Below, in pieces: positions 37,806 through 47,056 of a stretch of DNA of 64,000 bases. A model generated the notes under the pieces. That model was not told the DNA's origin, ran no database searches, and was given only the letters and a program-made list of their open reading frames with translations. The DNA is taken from assembly GCF_003939025.1 (NCBI RefSeq), contig NZ_RQIH01000025.1:1-64000 (forward strand), read 5' to 3'. The DNA comes from Rhizobium sophoriradicis (GTDB lineage Bacteria > Pseudomonadota > Alphaproteobacteria > Rhizobiales > Rhizobiaceae). Numbering within the stretch: position 1 is the first letter of the stretch; every line of letters starts with the position of its first letter. The translations under genes and the position numbers were made by a program.

Positions 37806-39695
37806 ATGAAAACTTCGATTGCCACGGTGTCGATCAGCGGAGAGCTCCCCGAGAAGCTGGATGCGATCGCCAAAGCCGGCTTCGATGGCGTGGAAATCTT
37901 CGAGAATGATTTTCTGGCTTTCGACGGCAGGCCGACGGATGTCGGCAGGATGGTGCGCGACCGCGGGCTTGAAATCACGCTGTTCCAACCATTCCGCGAT
38001 TTCGAGGGCATGCCCGAGCCGTTGCGCAGTCGCGCCTTCGATCGCGCCGAACGAAAGTTCGATGTGATGCAGGAACTGGGCACAGAGCTCATCCTGGTTT
38101 GCTCGAATGCCTCGTCCGCCTCGCTCGGCGGCATTGATCGGGCGGCGGCGGATTTTCACGCGCTCGGTGAACGGGCTGCCAAGCGCGGCTTGAAGATCGG
38201 TTATGAGGCGCTCGCCTGGGGGCGGCATATCAATGACCATCGCGATGCATGGGAAATCGTGCGCAGGGCCGATCATCCGAATGTCGGTCTGATCCTCGAC
38301 AGTTTCCATACCCTGTCACGAAAGATCGACATCAACTCGATCCGGTCGATCCCGAAAGACAAGATCTTTATCGTCCAGCTTGCCGATGCTCCGCTGATCG
38401 ACATGGACCTACTCTACTGGAGCCGGCATTTCCGCAACATGCCGGGTGAAGGCGACCTTCCGGTAGCGGCGTTTGCCGCTGCCGTCGCCGAGACCGGCTA
38501 TGACGGTTATTTTTCGCTCGAAATATTCAACGATCAGTTCCGCGGAGGGTCATCCCGCCTGATTGCCGCCGATGGCCACCGCTCGCTGATTTATCTGGGC
38601 GATCAGGTGCGGCGTATGCCGAATACTCGGAGCATTTCGGCCAAGGCGATGCCCGATCGAGCGATCGTCAAAGGAATAGGCTTCGTGGAGTTCTCCGCCG
38701 ACGAAGAGGAAGCGGCGGAACTCGTCGGCTTCCTGCGGACCCTAGGCTTCCGAAAGGAGGCCGTTCATCGAACAAAAAATGTCACGCTCTATCGCCAGGG
38801 TGACATCCGTCTTATCGTCAATGCCGATAGCGCTGGCTTTGCCGGTGCGTCCTTCGCGGTGCATGGGACGACGGCCTATGCCATCGCCCTGTTGGTCGAC
38901 GATGCCGGCAAAGCTTTCGAGAGAGCCATGGCGCTCGACGCCGAGCCTTTCAGCCAAGCCGTCGGCGTCGGCGAGGTTGAAATTCCGGCAATCCGGGGTG
39001 TGGGCGGCGGACTGATTTACCTGATAGACGACAAGAGTGATCTCGGCCGTTTTTCGGAGATCGACTTTCTGCCGGTCGAAGACGATGCGCAGATTGCTCC
39101 CGCTCATCTCTTGCATGTCGACCATATAGCCCAGACGGTCGCCTACGACGAAATGCCCACTTGGCTGCTGTTCTACGCCTCGATCTTCGAAGCGCGGAAG
39201 ACGCCCGTGTTCGACATCATCGATCCCGCCGGCGTGGTGCGCAGCCAGGTGTTGGAAAATGCGTCCGGTTCGCTACGGATCACGCTGAACGGCGCGGAGA
39301 ACCGGCGCACGCTCGCGGGGCACTTCATTGCCGAAACATTCGGCTCGGGCGTGCAGCATCTGGCTTTCCACACCGACAACATTTTCGCGACAGCCGCCAG
39401 CTTGCGGCAGAACGGCTTCAAGCCGCTGAGCATTTCCCCGAATTATTACGATGACGCGGAGGCCAGGTTCGGTTTGGAGGCGGCGCTGAGCGACCGGTTG
39501 AGGGCGGAAAACATCCTGTACGACCGGGACGAGTTCGGCGAATATTTCCAGCTCTACAGCCCCACATTCGGCGAAGGCTTCTTCTTCGAGATCGTCGAAC
39601 GCCGAGGGTATAAGGGTTATGGCGCCGCCAACGCGATCTTCCGGATAGCGGCCTTGAAAAGGCATCTGCGGCCGGAGGGCATGCCCAAGAGTTGA
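37806..39695 (+). CDS. quiC: 3-dehydroshikimate dehydratase, two-domain QuiC type
   Basis: A 629-residue fusion. Residues 1-about 275 form an isomerase-like TIM barrel (STVSISGELPEKLDAIAKAG less its start, GVEIFENDF, YEALAWGR, GLILDSFH, FSLEIFND) with the metal-binding Glu/Asp/His/Glu set of 3-dehydroshikimate dehydratases. Residues about 295-620 are an HPPD/VOC-type domain with H in LHVDHIAQ, H in VQHLAFHT and E in FFEIVER as metal ligands. QuiC1-type enzymes with this layout convert 3-dehydroshikimate to protocatechuate. Together with the AroE-like enzyme and importer this completes uptake of shikimate and its conversion to protocatechuate. Ring-cleavage genes are not in the window. Confidence 0.88.
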   Translation: MKTSIATVSISGELPEKLDAIAKAGFDGVEIFENDFLAFDGRPTDVGRMVRDRGLEITLFQPFRDFEGMPEPLRSRAFDRAERKFDVMQELGTELILVCSNASSASLGGIDRAAADFHALGERAAKRGLKIGYEALAWGRHINDHRDAWEIVRRADHPNVGLILDSFHTLSRKIDINSIRSIPKDKIFIVQLADAPLIDMDLLYWSRHFRNMPGEGDLPVAAFAAAVAETGYDGYFSLEIFNDQFRGGSSRLIAADGHRSLIYLGDQVRRMPNTRSISAKAMPDRAIVKGIGFVEFSADEEEAAELVGFLRTLGFRKEAVHRTKNVTLYRQGDIRLIVNADSAGFAGASFAVHGTTAYAIALLVDDAGKAFERAMALDAEPFSQAVGVGEVEIPAIRGVGGGLIYLIDDKSDLGRFSEIDFLPVEDDAQIAPAHLLHVDHIAQTVAYDEMPTWLLFYASIFEARKTPVFDIIDPAGVVRSQVLENASGSLRITLNGAENRRTLAGHFIAETFGSGVQHLAFHTDNIFATAASLRQNGFKPLSISPNYYDDAEARFGLEAALSDRLRAENILYDRDEFGEYFQLYSPTFGEGFFFEIVERRGYKGYGAANAIFRIAALKRHLRPEGMPKS

Positions 39696-39770
39696 TGCAG
39701 CGGACGATCCACCGTATCTTCTCCTCAGCATCCGCGATCGGTCGTCCGATGTCCAACCGATGTGCGCAGG

Positions 39771-41228
39771 TCAAAACAGCGGCAACCGGTCGTCCTGGAT
39801 CAGAATCTCCAGCTTGTCCGAGACATCCTGCGTCCAGGCCCGGTTTCCGGTCAAGGCGGCCGGGAACAGTCCAGGCAGGGTGAAGAGAGCCGCCGAAAGC
39901 GCAAGGCCCGTGCGGGGGACATCGGCGATGAGCGTGGCGATTTCCGCGGCCCGCGGGTCGCGCAGCTCGTAGCGCTCGCCATTGCCGTGTTCGCCGATCG
40001 CATAGCGCATCCAGGCCGCCACGGCGATGGCATAGGTTTCCGCCCTGTCGCCATTGGCCAGCGCCTCGCATGCCGGTTCCAGCAGCCGCTGCGGCAGTTT
40101 TTGGGTGCCGTCCATGGCGATCTGGTAGGTGCGATGCGCGATCGCCTTATTTGCAAAGCGTGCTATCAATTCATTGGCGTAATCGTCGAGATCGATGCCG
40201 GGAACCGGATCGAGCGTCCTCGCCGCCGCGTGCATGTGGCGATAGGCCAGGGCGGCCAGAGCGGCATCGTCCATCACATCGCGGATGAATTCATAGCCGC
40301 CGATATAACCGAGATAGGCGAGCAGCGAATGGGCGCCGTTCAACATCCGGAGCTTCATCTTCTCATAGGCCGAGACGTCTTCGACCATCAGCGCGCCGCG
40401 CACCTTTTCCCAATCAGGCCGGCCACTGGCGAAATGGTCCTCGATAACCCATTGGGTAAAAGGTTCCGTCTCGATCGCCGCCCTGTCGGTGCGGCCGGTC
40501 AGCCGCTCGGCATCGGCATAGGTCGCCTCGGTGCTGGCCGGCGTGATCCGGTCGACCATCGTCGAGGGGAAGGGCACGTTGGCTTCGATCCAGCGATGCA
40601 GATCGGCATCGATGCGGGAGGTGAATTCGAGCACCAGGCGCTTCAGAACGGCGCCGTTGCTCGGCAGGTTGTCGCAGCTGAGCGGCGTAAACGGGGCAAT
40701 GCCCTTCTGCCGGCGGCGTGCAAGACCCTCGACGAGATAGCCGATGACGCCGCGCGGCGCATGCCGGTTGGCGAGGTCGGCGACGATATCGGGATGTTTG
40801 AGGTCGAGGCCGCCGGTTGCCGGATCGAAGCCATAGGCCTTTTCCGTCACCGTCATGCTGACGATACGGATATCAGGATCTTCGAGCCGCGCAAGCAGGC
40901 CGGCCGGATCGCGCGGCGCCACATGCGCCTTCAGGATCGAGCCGATCACCTCAGCCGTTGTGCCCGAGGTATCGCGGATCAGCGTCGTATAGAGCCCGTT
41001 CTGGGCAGTCAGATTGTCGGCGACATCGGGCGTGCGCAGGCTTGCCACCTCAATGCCCCAGTCGCCGCCTGCAGCGGCGAGCGCGCCATCGGTAAACGGC
41101 GCGAAATGCGCGCGGAAGAAGGCGCCGGGGCCTAGATGCAGAATGCCGCTTTTCAGCCGGCTGCGGTCATAGGCGGGAAGCTTCGCCGTCGGGGCGAGGC
41201 CGGAAAGGGTCTGCAGTCGTTCGGTCAC
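39771..41228 (-). CDS. uxuB: Fructuronate reductase / mannitol dehydrogenase family
   Basis: A 485-residue long-chain polyol dehydrogenase: HLGPGAFFRAHFAPFTD at the N-terminus (NAD-binding start of the family), VTEKAYGFDP, PLSCDNLPSNG, DRITPAS, and the catalytic-Lys helix YEKMKLRMLNGAHSLLAYLG. Members reduce D-fructuronate to D-mannonate or oxidise D-mannitol. Overlap of 4 bp with uxaC favours fructuronate reductase: glucuronate to fructuronate (UxaC), then to mannonate. uxuA is not in the window. Confidence 0.85.
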   Translation of the reverse strand: MTERLQTLSGLAPTAKLPAYDRSRLKSGILHLGPGAFFRAHFAPFTDGALAAAGGDWGIEVASLRTPDVADNLTAQNGLYTTLIRDTSGTTAEVIGSILKAHVAPRDPAGLLARLEDPDIRIVSMTVTEKAYGFDPATGGLDLKHPDIVADLANRHAPRGVIGYLVEGLARRRQKGIAPFTPLSCDNLPSNGAVLKRLVLEFTSRIDADLHRWIEANVPFPSTMVDRITPASTEATYADAERLTGRTDRAAIETEPFTQWVIEDHFASGRPDWEKVRGALMVEDVSAYEKMKLRMLNGAHSLLAYLGYIGGYEFIRDVMDDAALAALAYRHMHAAARTLDPVPGIDLDDYANELIARFANKAIAHRTYQIAMDGTQKLPQRLLEPACEALANGDRAETYAIAVAAWMRYAIGEHGNGERYELRDPRAAEIATLIADVPRTGLALSAALFTLPGLFPAALTGNRAWTQDVSDKLEILIQDDRLPLF

Positions 41229-42640
41229 AGCTTGTAGGCCTTCTTCGCGTTGCCATAGGAGAGTTCGCCCGCCACGATTTCGGCTTCCCGCTTGGAAAGC
41301 CGGTGTTCGGCGACGAGCCCAGCGAGGAAACGGCAGACTTCGCGGCGCCAGACATCGTGCCGCGCCGGGATCGAAAGCAGCGCTCGCGTATCGTCATTGA
41401 AGCCAGCCATATTGGCAAAACCCGCCGTTTCCACCACCTGGTCGAGATAGCGGCGGATGCCGAGCGGGCTGTCGTGGAACCACCACGGCGGGCCGATCAT
41501 CAGGCAGGGCCAATGGCCGGCCATCGGCGCGAGTTCCCGGGCATAGGTCGTTTCGTCGAGGGTGAAGAGCAGTACGCGCAGCCCCGGCGCATGGCCGTAC
41601 TTCGACAGCAGCGCATTCAGGCCGCCGACCCAGTCGGTGCGGGTCGGAATATCGGCGCCCATATTCGGGCCACGGGTCGCAAACAGCCCGCTGTCGGTGT
41701 TGCGTCGCGAGCCGGCGTGGATCTGCATGACCATGCCGTCCTCGGCCGAAAGCCCCGCCATCTCGGTCATCATCTGGCCGCGGAAGAGCTCCGCATCCTG
41801 AGGCGAAAGCGGACCCTTCAGCGCCTTGTCGAGCAGCGCCTGCTTTTCGGCAAGCGGCAGGTCGGCGGTGAAGGCTGTGGGTACGCCGTGATCGGTCGCG
41901 GTGGCGCCGAACTGGCGGAAATAGGCGCGGCGGCGCCGATGCGCCTCGATCAGGCCGTCCCAGCGCGTCGCGTCAGCGCCGGTGATCTCTCCGAACTTGA
42001 CGAGATTGTCGCGGAAACCGACGGCATCGGGATCGGTGACGCTGTCCGGCCGGTAGGTGGTGCGCACTCTGCCGATCCAGCCGTCCGCGGCCATCTTCTG
42101 GTGATGTGCCAGCGGGTCGAGCGCGCCCTCGGTCGTCGCGATCGTTTCGATGCCGAATCGCTGATGCAGCGCCCGCGGCCGGAATTCCGGCAGGGCGAGC
42201 TGGGCATTGATGTGGTCGTAGAGCGCATCGGCATTGTCAGGTGTCAGCGGCTCGGTGCAGCCGAGCACGGCCGACATGGCGTGGTCGACCCAGAGGCTCG
42301 ACGGCGTTCCGCGGAAGAGATGGTAATGTCTGGCAAAGGTCTGCCAGATCGCGCGGCCTGCAGCCACCGGCTCGCCGTCGAGCCGCGGCACGCCGAGCGC
42401 GTCCAAGGGAACGCCGACGCTGTGCAGCATGCGGAAGAGATAGTGATCGGGAATGACGAGCAGCGAGGCCGCATCTTCGAAAGGCTTGTCGTCGGCGAAC
42501 CAGGCGGGTTCGGTATGCCCGTGCGGGCTGACGATCGGAAGATTGCGCACCGTCTCGTAGAGGTCTCGCGCAATGGTCCGTGTTGCCGGATCGGCCGGAA
42601 AGAGCCGGTCCGGATGAAGAAAGCCGTTTCCTGCATCCAT
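41225..42640 (-). CDS. uxaC: Uronate isomerase
   Basis: A 471-residue amidohydrolase-fold uronate isomerase. LPIVSPHGHTEPAWFADD holds the metal-binding HxH near residue 40; IETIATTEGALDPLAHH, QIHAGSRRNTD and NDDTRALLSIPARHDVWRR are conserved UxaC segments. Converts glucuronate to fructuronate and galacturonate to tagaturonate. GGGAGGA precedes the ATG. First gene of the uxaC-uxuB operon; the promoter has dyad site 3 at 42703-42718. Confidence 0.92.
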   Translation of the reverse strand: MDAGNGFLHPDRLFPADPATRTIARDLYETVRNLPIVSPHGHTEPAWFADDKPFEDAASLLVIPDHYLFRMLHSVGVPLDALGVPRLDGEPVAAGRAIWQTFARHYHLFRGTPSSLWVDHAMSAVLGCTEPLTPDNADALYDHINAQLALPEFRPRALHQRFGIETIATTEGALDPLAHHQKMAADGWIGRVRTTYRPDSVTDPDAVGFRDNLVKFGEITGADATRWDGLIEAHRRRRAYFRQFGATATDHGVPTAFTADLPLAEKQALLDKALKGPLSPQDAELFRGQMMTEMAGLSAEDGMVMQIHAGSRRNTDSGLFATRGPNMGADIPTRTDWVGGLNALLSKYGHAPGLRVLLFTLDETTYARELAPMAGHWPCLMIGPPWWFHDSPLGIRRYLDQVVETAGFANMAGFNDDTRALLSIPARHDVWRREVCRFLAGLVAEHRLSKREAEIVAGELSYGNAKKAYKL

Positions 42641-42702
42641 CAGTATTCCTCCCTGATGGATAAGGGCCTACCCCACAACATCAGGCGCGGCAAGGTCTTT
42701 TA

Positions 42703-42718
42703 GTAACCAAACGGTTCA
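42703..42718. promoter_or_regulatory. Dyad operator site 3 (uxaC-uxuB operon)
   Basis: GTAACCAAACGGTTCA; in the gene direction TGAACCGTTTGGTTAC. It shares AACCGTTT(A/G)GTTAC with site 1 and ends 62 nt before the uxaC start, exactly as at site 1. One arm is degenerate. Confidence 0.65.
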
Positions 42719-42820
42719 GTTTTGCGCGCGGCGGCGCCGGCCATCGCAAACATTGACGAGATGGCCTATTTCCGCTTTGGGAGAACCATCTATTCTGCCG
42801 GTGTCGGCAAAGGAGGATCG

Positions 42821-43030
42821 ATGTCCGACGAGACGAACCGCATCACCCGGCTGGAGGAAATGCTGGCCTATCAGGCAAAGACGATCGAGGAGCTTTCCGA
42901 TCAGCTTGCCGAACAATGGAAGGTCGTCGAGCAGATGCGCACCAAGCTCGACCGGCTGACCGAACGTTTTCTGTCGCTCGAGGAACAGTCGCTGGAAGCG
43001 CCTGGTATCACCCGCCCGCCGCATTATTGA
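42821..43030 (+). CDS. slyX: SlyX family protein
   Basis: A 69-residue, mostly coiled-coil protein: RITRLEEMLAYQAKTIEELS, EQWKVVEQMRTKLDRLTERF, ending in the typical PPHY. AAGGAGGA precedes the ATG at 42821; the upstream frame extension is not supported. SlyX proteins are widespread in proteobacteria, function unresolved. Confidence 0.88.
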   Translation: MSDETNRITRLEEMLAYQAKTIEELSDQLAEQWKVVEQMRTKLDRLTERFLSLEEQSLEAPGITRPPHY

Positions 43031-43076
43031 CGGCACGCGGCGAGAAGCCGCGTGCCCGGTTTTCCCGGCCGGCGGA

Positions 43077-44558
43077 TCAGACGCCGCCGATGCAGAGATA
43101 TTTCATTTCGAGATAATCGTCGGCGCCGTGGCGCGAGCCCTCGCGGCCGAGACCGGATTGCTTGATGCCGCCGAAGGGCGCGGTCTCGGAGGACATGATG
43201 CCGGTATTGATGCCGATCATGCCGTATTCCAGCGCTTCCGCCACCCGCCAGACCTTCTTCAGGTCGCCGGCATAGAAGTAGGCGGCAAGGCCGAATTCCG
43301 TATCATTGGCTTGAGCGATGACATCTTCGGCCGTCTCGAAACGGAAGAGTGGCGCCACCGGTCCGAAGGTTTCCTCGCGCGCCACCTTCATGCCGCGCAA
43401 CACGCCGGTCAGCACTGTCGGGGCAAAGAAGGTGCCGGCGCCGTCGATGCGCTTGCCGCCGGTCAGCACCATGGCGCCCTTGGCAAGCGCGTCGCCGACA
43501 TGGTCTTGCACCTTGGCAAGGCCCTGCTCGTCGATCAGCGGCCCGATCTCGACGCCGGGCTGAAAGCCGTCGCCGACTGACATTGCGGCGACCCTGGCGG
43601 CAAGCTTGGCCGCGAAGGCGTCATAGACGCTCGACTGGATGTAGAGGCGGTTGGCACAAACGCAGGTCTGGCCGGCATTGCGGTATTTGGAGGCGATCGC
43701 GCCCTCGACCGCGGCGTCGAGATCGGCATCGTCGAAGACGATGAACGGCGCGTTGCCGCCGAGCTCCAGGCTCACCTTCTTGATCTGGTCGGCGCATTGC
43801 CGCATCAGGATGCGGCCGACCTCCGTCGAGCCGGTGAAGCTGATCTTGCGAACCTTGTCGTTGCCGCACAGCTCGCGGCCGATCGCCGGGCCGTCGATGC
43901 CGACGATGAGGTTGAAGACGCCGGCCGGAAGGCCGGCCTGTTCGGCGAGCACGGCAAGGGCGATTGCCGTCAGCGGTGTCTGCTCGGCGGGCTTCGACAC
44001 GACCGTGCAGCCGACGGCCAGTGCCGGCGCAATCTTGCGGGCGATCATCGCCGCCGGGAAATTCCACGGCGTGATCGTGCCGACGACGCCGACCGGCTGC
44101 TTGATGACGATCATGCGCTTGTCATTCGAAGGCGCGGGGATCGTCTCGCCGTAGATTCGCTTGGCTTCTTCGGCGTACCATTCGACATAGGACGCGGCAT
44201 ACAGGATCTCGCCCCGCGCTTCCGCGAAAGGCTTGCCCATTTCGGCGGTCAGGATCGCGGCGAGCGCGTCCGCGTTGGCGACCATCAGGTCGAACCATTT
44301 GCGCAGGATGGCGCTGCGCTCCTTCGCCGGGCGGGCAGCCCAGGCCGGCTGGGCGGCATAGGCCGCGTCGATCGCCGCCCGCGTCTCGGCGGCTCCCATA
44401 TCGGGCAGCGACGCAAGCAGCTCGCCGGTTGCCGGGTTGAGCACGTCGAAGGTCTTTGAGGCATCGCCCGATGTCCAGACGCCGTTGACATAGCCGGCAG
44501 CGCGCAGGAACGGCGAAGAGAAGGGAACGTGCCTTGTCAGGGCGGTCGTGAAAGCCAT
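43077..44558 (-). CDS. gabD: NAD(P)-dependent succinate-semialdehyde dehydrogenase
   Basis: A 493-residue aldehyde dehydrogenase: TPWNFPAAMIARKIAPAL, catalytic Glu in LELGGNAPFIVFDDAD, catalytic Cys C299 in NAGQTCVCANR, and the ETFGPVAPLF C-terminal motif. Length and these motifs fit GabD, which oxidises succinate semialdehyde to succinate. AGGAGA lies before the ATG. It follows gabT by 63 bp in the same direction, forming the GABA degradation pair. Confidence 0.92.
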   Translation of the reverse strand: MAFTTALTRHVPFSSPFLRAAGYVNGVWTSGDASKTFDVLNPATGELLASLPDMGAAETRAAIDAAYAAQPAWAARPAKERSAILRKWFDLMVANADALAAILTAEMGKPFAEARGEILYAASYVEWYAEEAKRIYGETIPAPSNDKRMIVIKQPVGVVGTITPWNFPAAMIARKIAPALAVGCTVVSKPAEQTPLTAIALAVLAEQAGLPAGVFNLIVGIDGPAIGRELCGNDKVRKISFTGSTEVGRILMRQCADQIKKVSLELGGNAPFIVFDDADLDAAVEGAIASKYRNAGQTCVCANRLYIQSSVYDAFAAKLAARVAAMSVGDGFQPGVEIGPLIDEQGLAKVQDHVGDALAKGAMVLTGGKRIDGAGTFFAPTVLTGVLRGMKVAREETFGPVAPLFRFETAEDVIAQANDTEFGLAAYFYAGDLKKVWRVAEALEYGMIGINTGIMSSETAPFGGIKQSGLGREGSRHGADDYLEMKYLCIGGV

Positions 44559-44621
44559 GTCATATCTCCTTGGGAGCGGCTGCCTGTTGCCGGCAGCCGT
44601 TGTAATCCGGTACCTGTCGCG

Positions 44622-45902
44622 TCACTTGGCCGAAGTCGCTTCCAGCATCGAGGCCTCGAGAATGTCGAGCGCCTCGCCGAACACGTCGTCCTGAATGGTG
44701 ATCGGCGCGAGGAAGCGGATGACGTTGCCGTGGACGCCGCAGGTGAGCAGGATCAGGCCCTTGTCGAGCGCGATCAGCCGCACCCGGTTGGCGAATTCGG
44801 CGCTCGGCAATCCGGTCGTCAGGTCGTTGAATTCGACGGCGTTCATGAATCCGGGCCCGCGGATATCGGCGATTTCGGGCACGCTCTCGCGCAGTGATTC
44901 CAGCCGCTGCTTCAACCGGCCGCCGAGCAGGTTGGCACGGTTGCAGAGATCCTCTTGGGTGATGACGTCGAGCACGGCATGGGCGGCGGCGATGCCGAGC
45001 GGGTTGCCTCCATAAGTGCCGCCGAGCCCGCCCGGTCCCGGTGCGTCCATGATCTCGGCGCGGCCGGTGACGGCGGCGAGCGGAAAGCCGCCGGCAAGGC
45101 TCTTTGCCATGGTCGTCAGGTCGGCCGCCACCCCGTGATGGTCCATCGCGAACATCCGGCCGGTGCGGGCAAAACCGGTCTGGACCTCGTCGGCGATCAG
45201 CAGAATGCCGTGCTGGTCGCAAAGTTCGCGCAGCGCCTTCATGAAGGCGGCAGGCGCCGGGTAGAAGCCGCCTTCGCCCTGCACCGGCTCGATGATGATG
45301 GCGGCGACGCGCTGCGGATCGACATCGGCTGCAAAGAGCTTCTTCAGCGCCGCCAGCGACTGGTCGGCAGTGACGCCGTGCAGTTCGACGGGGAAGGGAA
45401 CATGGAAGACGTCGCCCGGCATGGCGCCGAAGCCGACCTTGTAGGGCACCACCTTGCCGGTCAGCGCCATGCCCATGAAGGTGCGGCCGTGGAAACCGCC
45501 GCCGAAGGCGATGACGGCCGAGCGGCCGGTTGCCGCACGAGCGATCTTGACGGCATTTTCGACCGCCTCGGCACCCGTTGTGACGAAGATCGTCTTTTTC
45601 TCGAAGTCACCCGGCAGCAACGCGTTCAACCGTTCGGCAAGGCTGACATAGCTTTCGTAGGGAACCACCTGATGGCAGGTATGGGTAAAATGGTCGAGCT
45701 GATCCTTGACGGCTGCGATGACCTTGGGATGGCGGTGGCCGGTATTGAGAACGGCGATGCCGGCGGCGAAATCGATATAGCGACGCCCCTCCTTGTCCCA
45801 GATTTCGGCATTCTCTGCCCGGTCCGCATAGATCTGGGTGGTCATGCCGACGCCGCGCGAAATTGCGGCGTTCTTCCGGTCCGTAAGGCTTGTCGCGGTC
45901 AT
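44622..45902 (-). CDS. gabT: 4-aminobutyrate aminotransferase
   Basis: A 426-residue class III aminotransferase. IAVLNTGHRHPKVIAAVKDQ, TTGAEAVENAVKIAR (PLP phosphate binding), GFHGRTFMGMALTGK, IIEPVQGEGGFYPAP, LIADEVQTGF (Asp contacting PLP N1) and PLP lysine K267 in AKSLAGGFPL. Transfers the amino group of GABA to 2-oxoglutarate. AGGAG precedes the ATG. Divergent from the MerR-XRE-cupin regulator. Confidence 0.93.
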   Translation of the reverse strand: MTATSLTDRKNAAISRGVGMTTQIYADRAENAEIWDKEGRRYIDFAAGIAVLNTGHRHPKVIAAVKDQLDHFTHTCHQVVPYESYVSLAERLNALLPGDFEKKTIFVTTGAEAVENAVKIARAATGRSAVIAFGGGFHGRTFMGMALTGKVVPYKVGFGAMPGDVFHVPFPVELHGVTADQSLAALKKLFAADVDPQRVAAIIIEPVQGEGGFYPAPAAFMKALRELCDQHGILLIADEVQTGFARTGRMFAMDHHGVAADLTTMAKSLAGGFPLAAVTGRAEIMDAPGPGGLGGTYGGNPLGIAAAHAVLDVITQEDLCNRANLLGGRLKQRLESLRESVPEIADIRGPGFMNAVEFNDLTTGLPSAEFANRVRLIALDKGLILLTCGVHGNVIRFLAPITIQDDVFGEALDILEASMLEATSAK

Positions 45903-45936
45903 CGATCTGCTCCTGTAGCGAGGGCGAGAAAATTAT

Positions 45937-45955
45937 CTTGCATAAGTTCTGCAAG
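45937..45955. promoter_or_regulatory. Candidate MerR-type operator between gabT and its regulator
   Basis: CTTGCA-taagttc-TGCAAG, perfect 6-bp arms over 19 bases, 35 bases upstream of gabT in the divergent gap 45903-46066. MerR proteins bind dyads of this kind within a promoter spacer; assignment is inferred from position. Confidence 0.5.
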
Positions 45956-46066
45956 GCATCACGAAATTCCTACATTTTTTCGGCAAGAAAACAAGCGGCA
46001 TTTTTTGCTTCAAACATCAGGCGTTTTGATCAATGCTCGCGCGACGAGAATCGGGGAAAGTGGCGG

Positions 46067-46873
46067 ATGAACGATAACGGGCCTGTGCGCTACAAGGTGG
46101 CGGAGGCCGCGCGGCTTGCGGGCGTGTCCGCCTCGACGCTGCGTCTCTGGGAAAGCCAGGGTCTGGTGGTTCCCGGCCGCTCCGACACCGGTCATCGACA
46201 ATACAGCGCCGACGACGTGGCGCGCCTGAAGCGCATCTCCTGGTATCGGGTCGAGCGCGGCCTCAATCCCGCGGCCATCCGCGAGGCGCTGGAGGGTGAA
46301 GATCCCTCGGCCGAGGGCGAAGCAAACCAGGATTCCGGCCTCGGCCGCCGGCTGCGCAGCCTGCGCCATGCCGCCGGCAAGACGCTGGATCAGGTGGCCG
46401 GCGATATCGGCATCACCGCTTCGACGCTCTCGACGCTGGAGCGCACCTCGCAGGGCGTCGGCTTCAAGACGCTGCACGATCTCGCCGAATATTACGGCAC
46501 CACCGTCTCCCGCCTCTCCGGCGAAGAAAGCGGCGAGGTGCCGGTCCTGGTGCGCGCCGGCGAATGGCGCAGCTGGCCGGAAACGACGCCCGGGGTCACC
46601 GTGCAGCTGCTGGCCGAAGGCCCAAGGATGATGGACTGCCATCGTTTCGTGCTGGCGCCCGGTGCGGCCAGCGAAGGCGCCTATCGCCACGAGGGCGAGG
46701 AATTCATGCATGTCCTGTCCGGCCGGCTCGAGCTGGTGCTCGACGGTGATCAGTTCTTCGATCTCGGTCCGGGCGATTCGCTCTATTTCGAAAGCCGCCG
46801 CTACCATTCCTGGCGCAACCGCCACGACGGCGAAACCGTGCTTCTCTGGATCAACACGCCGCCGACATTTTGA
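46067..46873 (+). CDS. Regulator with MerR, XRE and cupin domains
   Basis: A 268-residue three-domain regulator. Residues 8-75 are a MerR helix-turn-helix (YKVAEAARLAGVSASTLRLW, GHRQYSADDVARLKRI). Residues about 92-152 are an XRE/lambda-type helix-turn-helix (GRRLRSLRHAAGKTLDQVAG, ITASTLSTLERTSQG). Residues about 165-265 are a cupin with H208/E212 in YRHEGEEFMHVLSG and H247 in RRYHSW as metal ligands. Two DNA-binding heads on one sensor is unusual. The ATG at 46067 follows GGGGAAAG; the longer frame upstream overlaps the promoter. It likely controls gabT-gabD. Confidence 0.85.
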   Translation: MNDNGPVRYKVAEAARLAGVSASTLRLWESQGLVVPGRSDTGHRQYSADDVARLKRISWYRVERGLNPAAIREALEGEDPSAEGEANQDSGLGRRLRSLRHAAGKTLDQVAGDIGITASTLSTLERTSQGVGFKTLHDLAEYYGTTVSRLSGEESGEVPVLVRAGEWRSWPETTPGVTVQLLAEGPRMMDCHRFVLAPGAASEGAYRHEGEEFMHVLSGRLELVLDGDQFFDLGPGDSLYFESRRYHSWRNRHDGETVLLWINTPPTF

Positions 46874-46904
46874 CCCGCCCGTCGCAGGAAACGGTTTCGC
46901 AGCT

Positions 46905-47032
46905 TGCGCCTTTGCGCTATAGCGCTACTGCATTATTCCTTAAATCGGAACCGATTTAAGGATAAAATTATATAGCAATTTAATAGTGCTGCAGCTTTGC
47001 GCGTCTGAAAGACGGGCGGGCGCTGTAGGAGA
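46905..47032. repeat. Rhizobial intergenic mosaic repeat with a 12-bp palindrome
   Basis: Between the regulator and rnd: TCCTTAAATCGG-AA-CCGATTTAAGGA (46936-46961) followed by an AT-rich stretch and a GTGCTGCAG...TTGCGCGTC-type GC arm ending GCGCTGTAGGA. I recognise this composition (AATCGGAACCGATTTAAGGAT plus a GCGTCT hairpin) from repeats scattered through Rhizobium chromosomes. A shorter relative lies at 27425. Confidence 0.6.
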
Positions 47033-47056
47033 CGCATTCGAACGAAAGATTGTCTC

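Noticed and set aside
39762..42703. Two long + strand frames opposite uxuB and uxaC
   Set aside because: Shadows of the uronate genes; the sense proteins carry the catalytic motifs.
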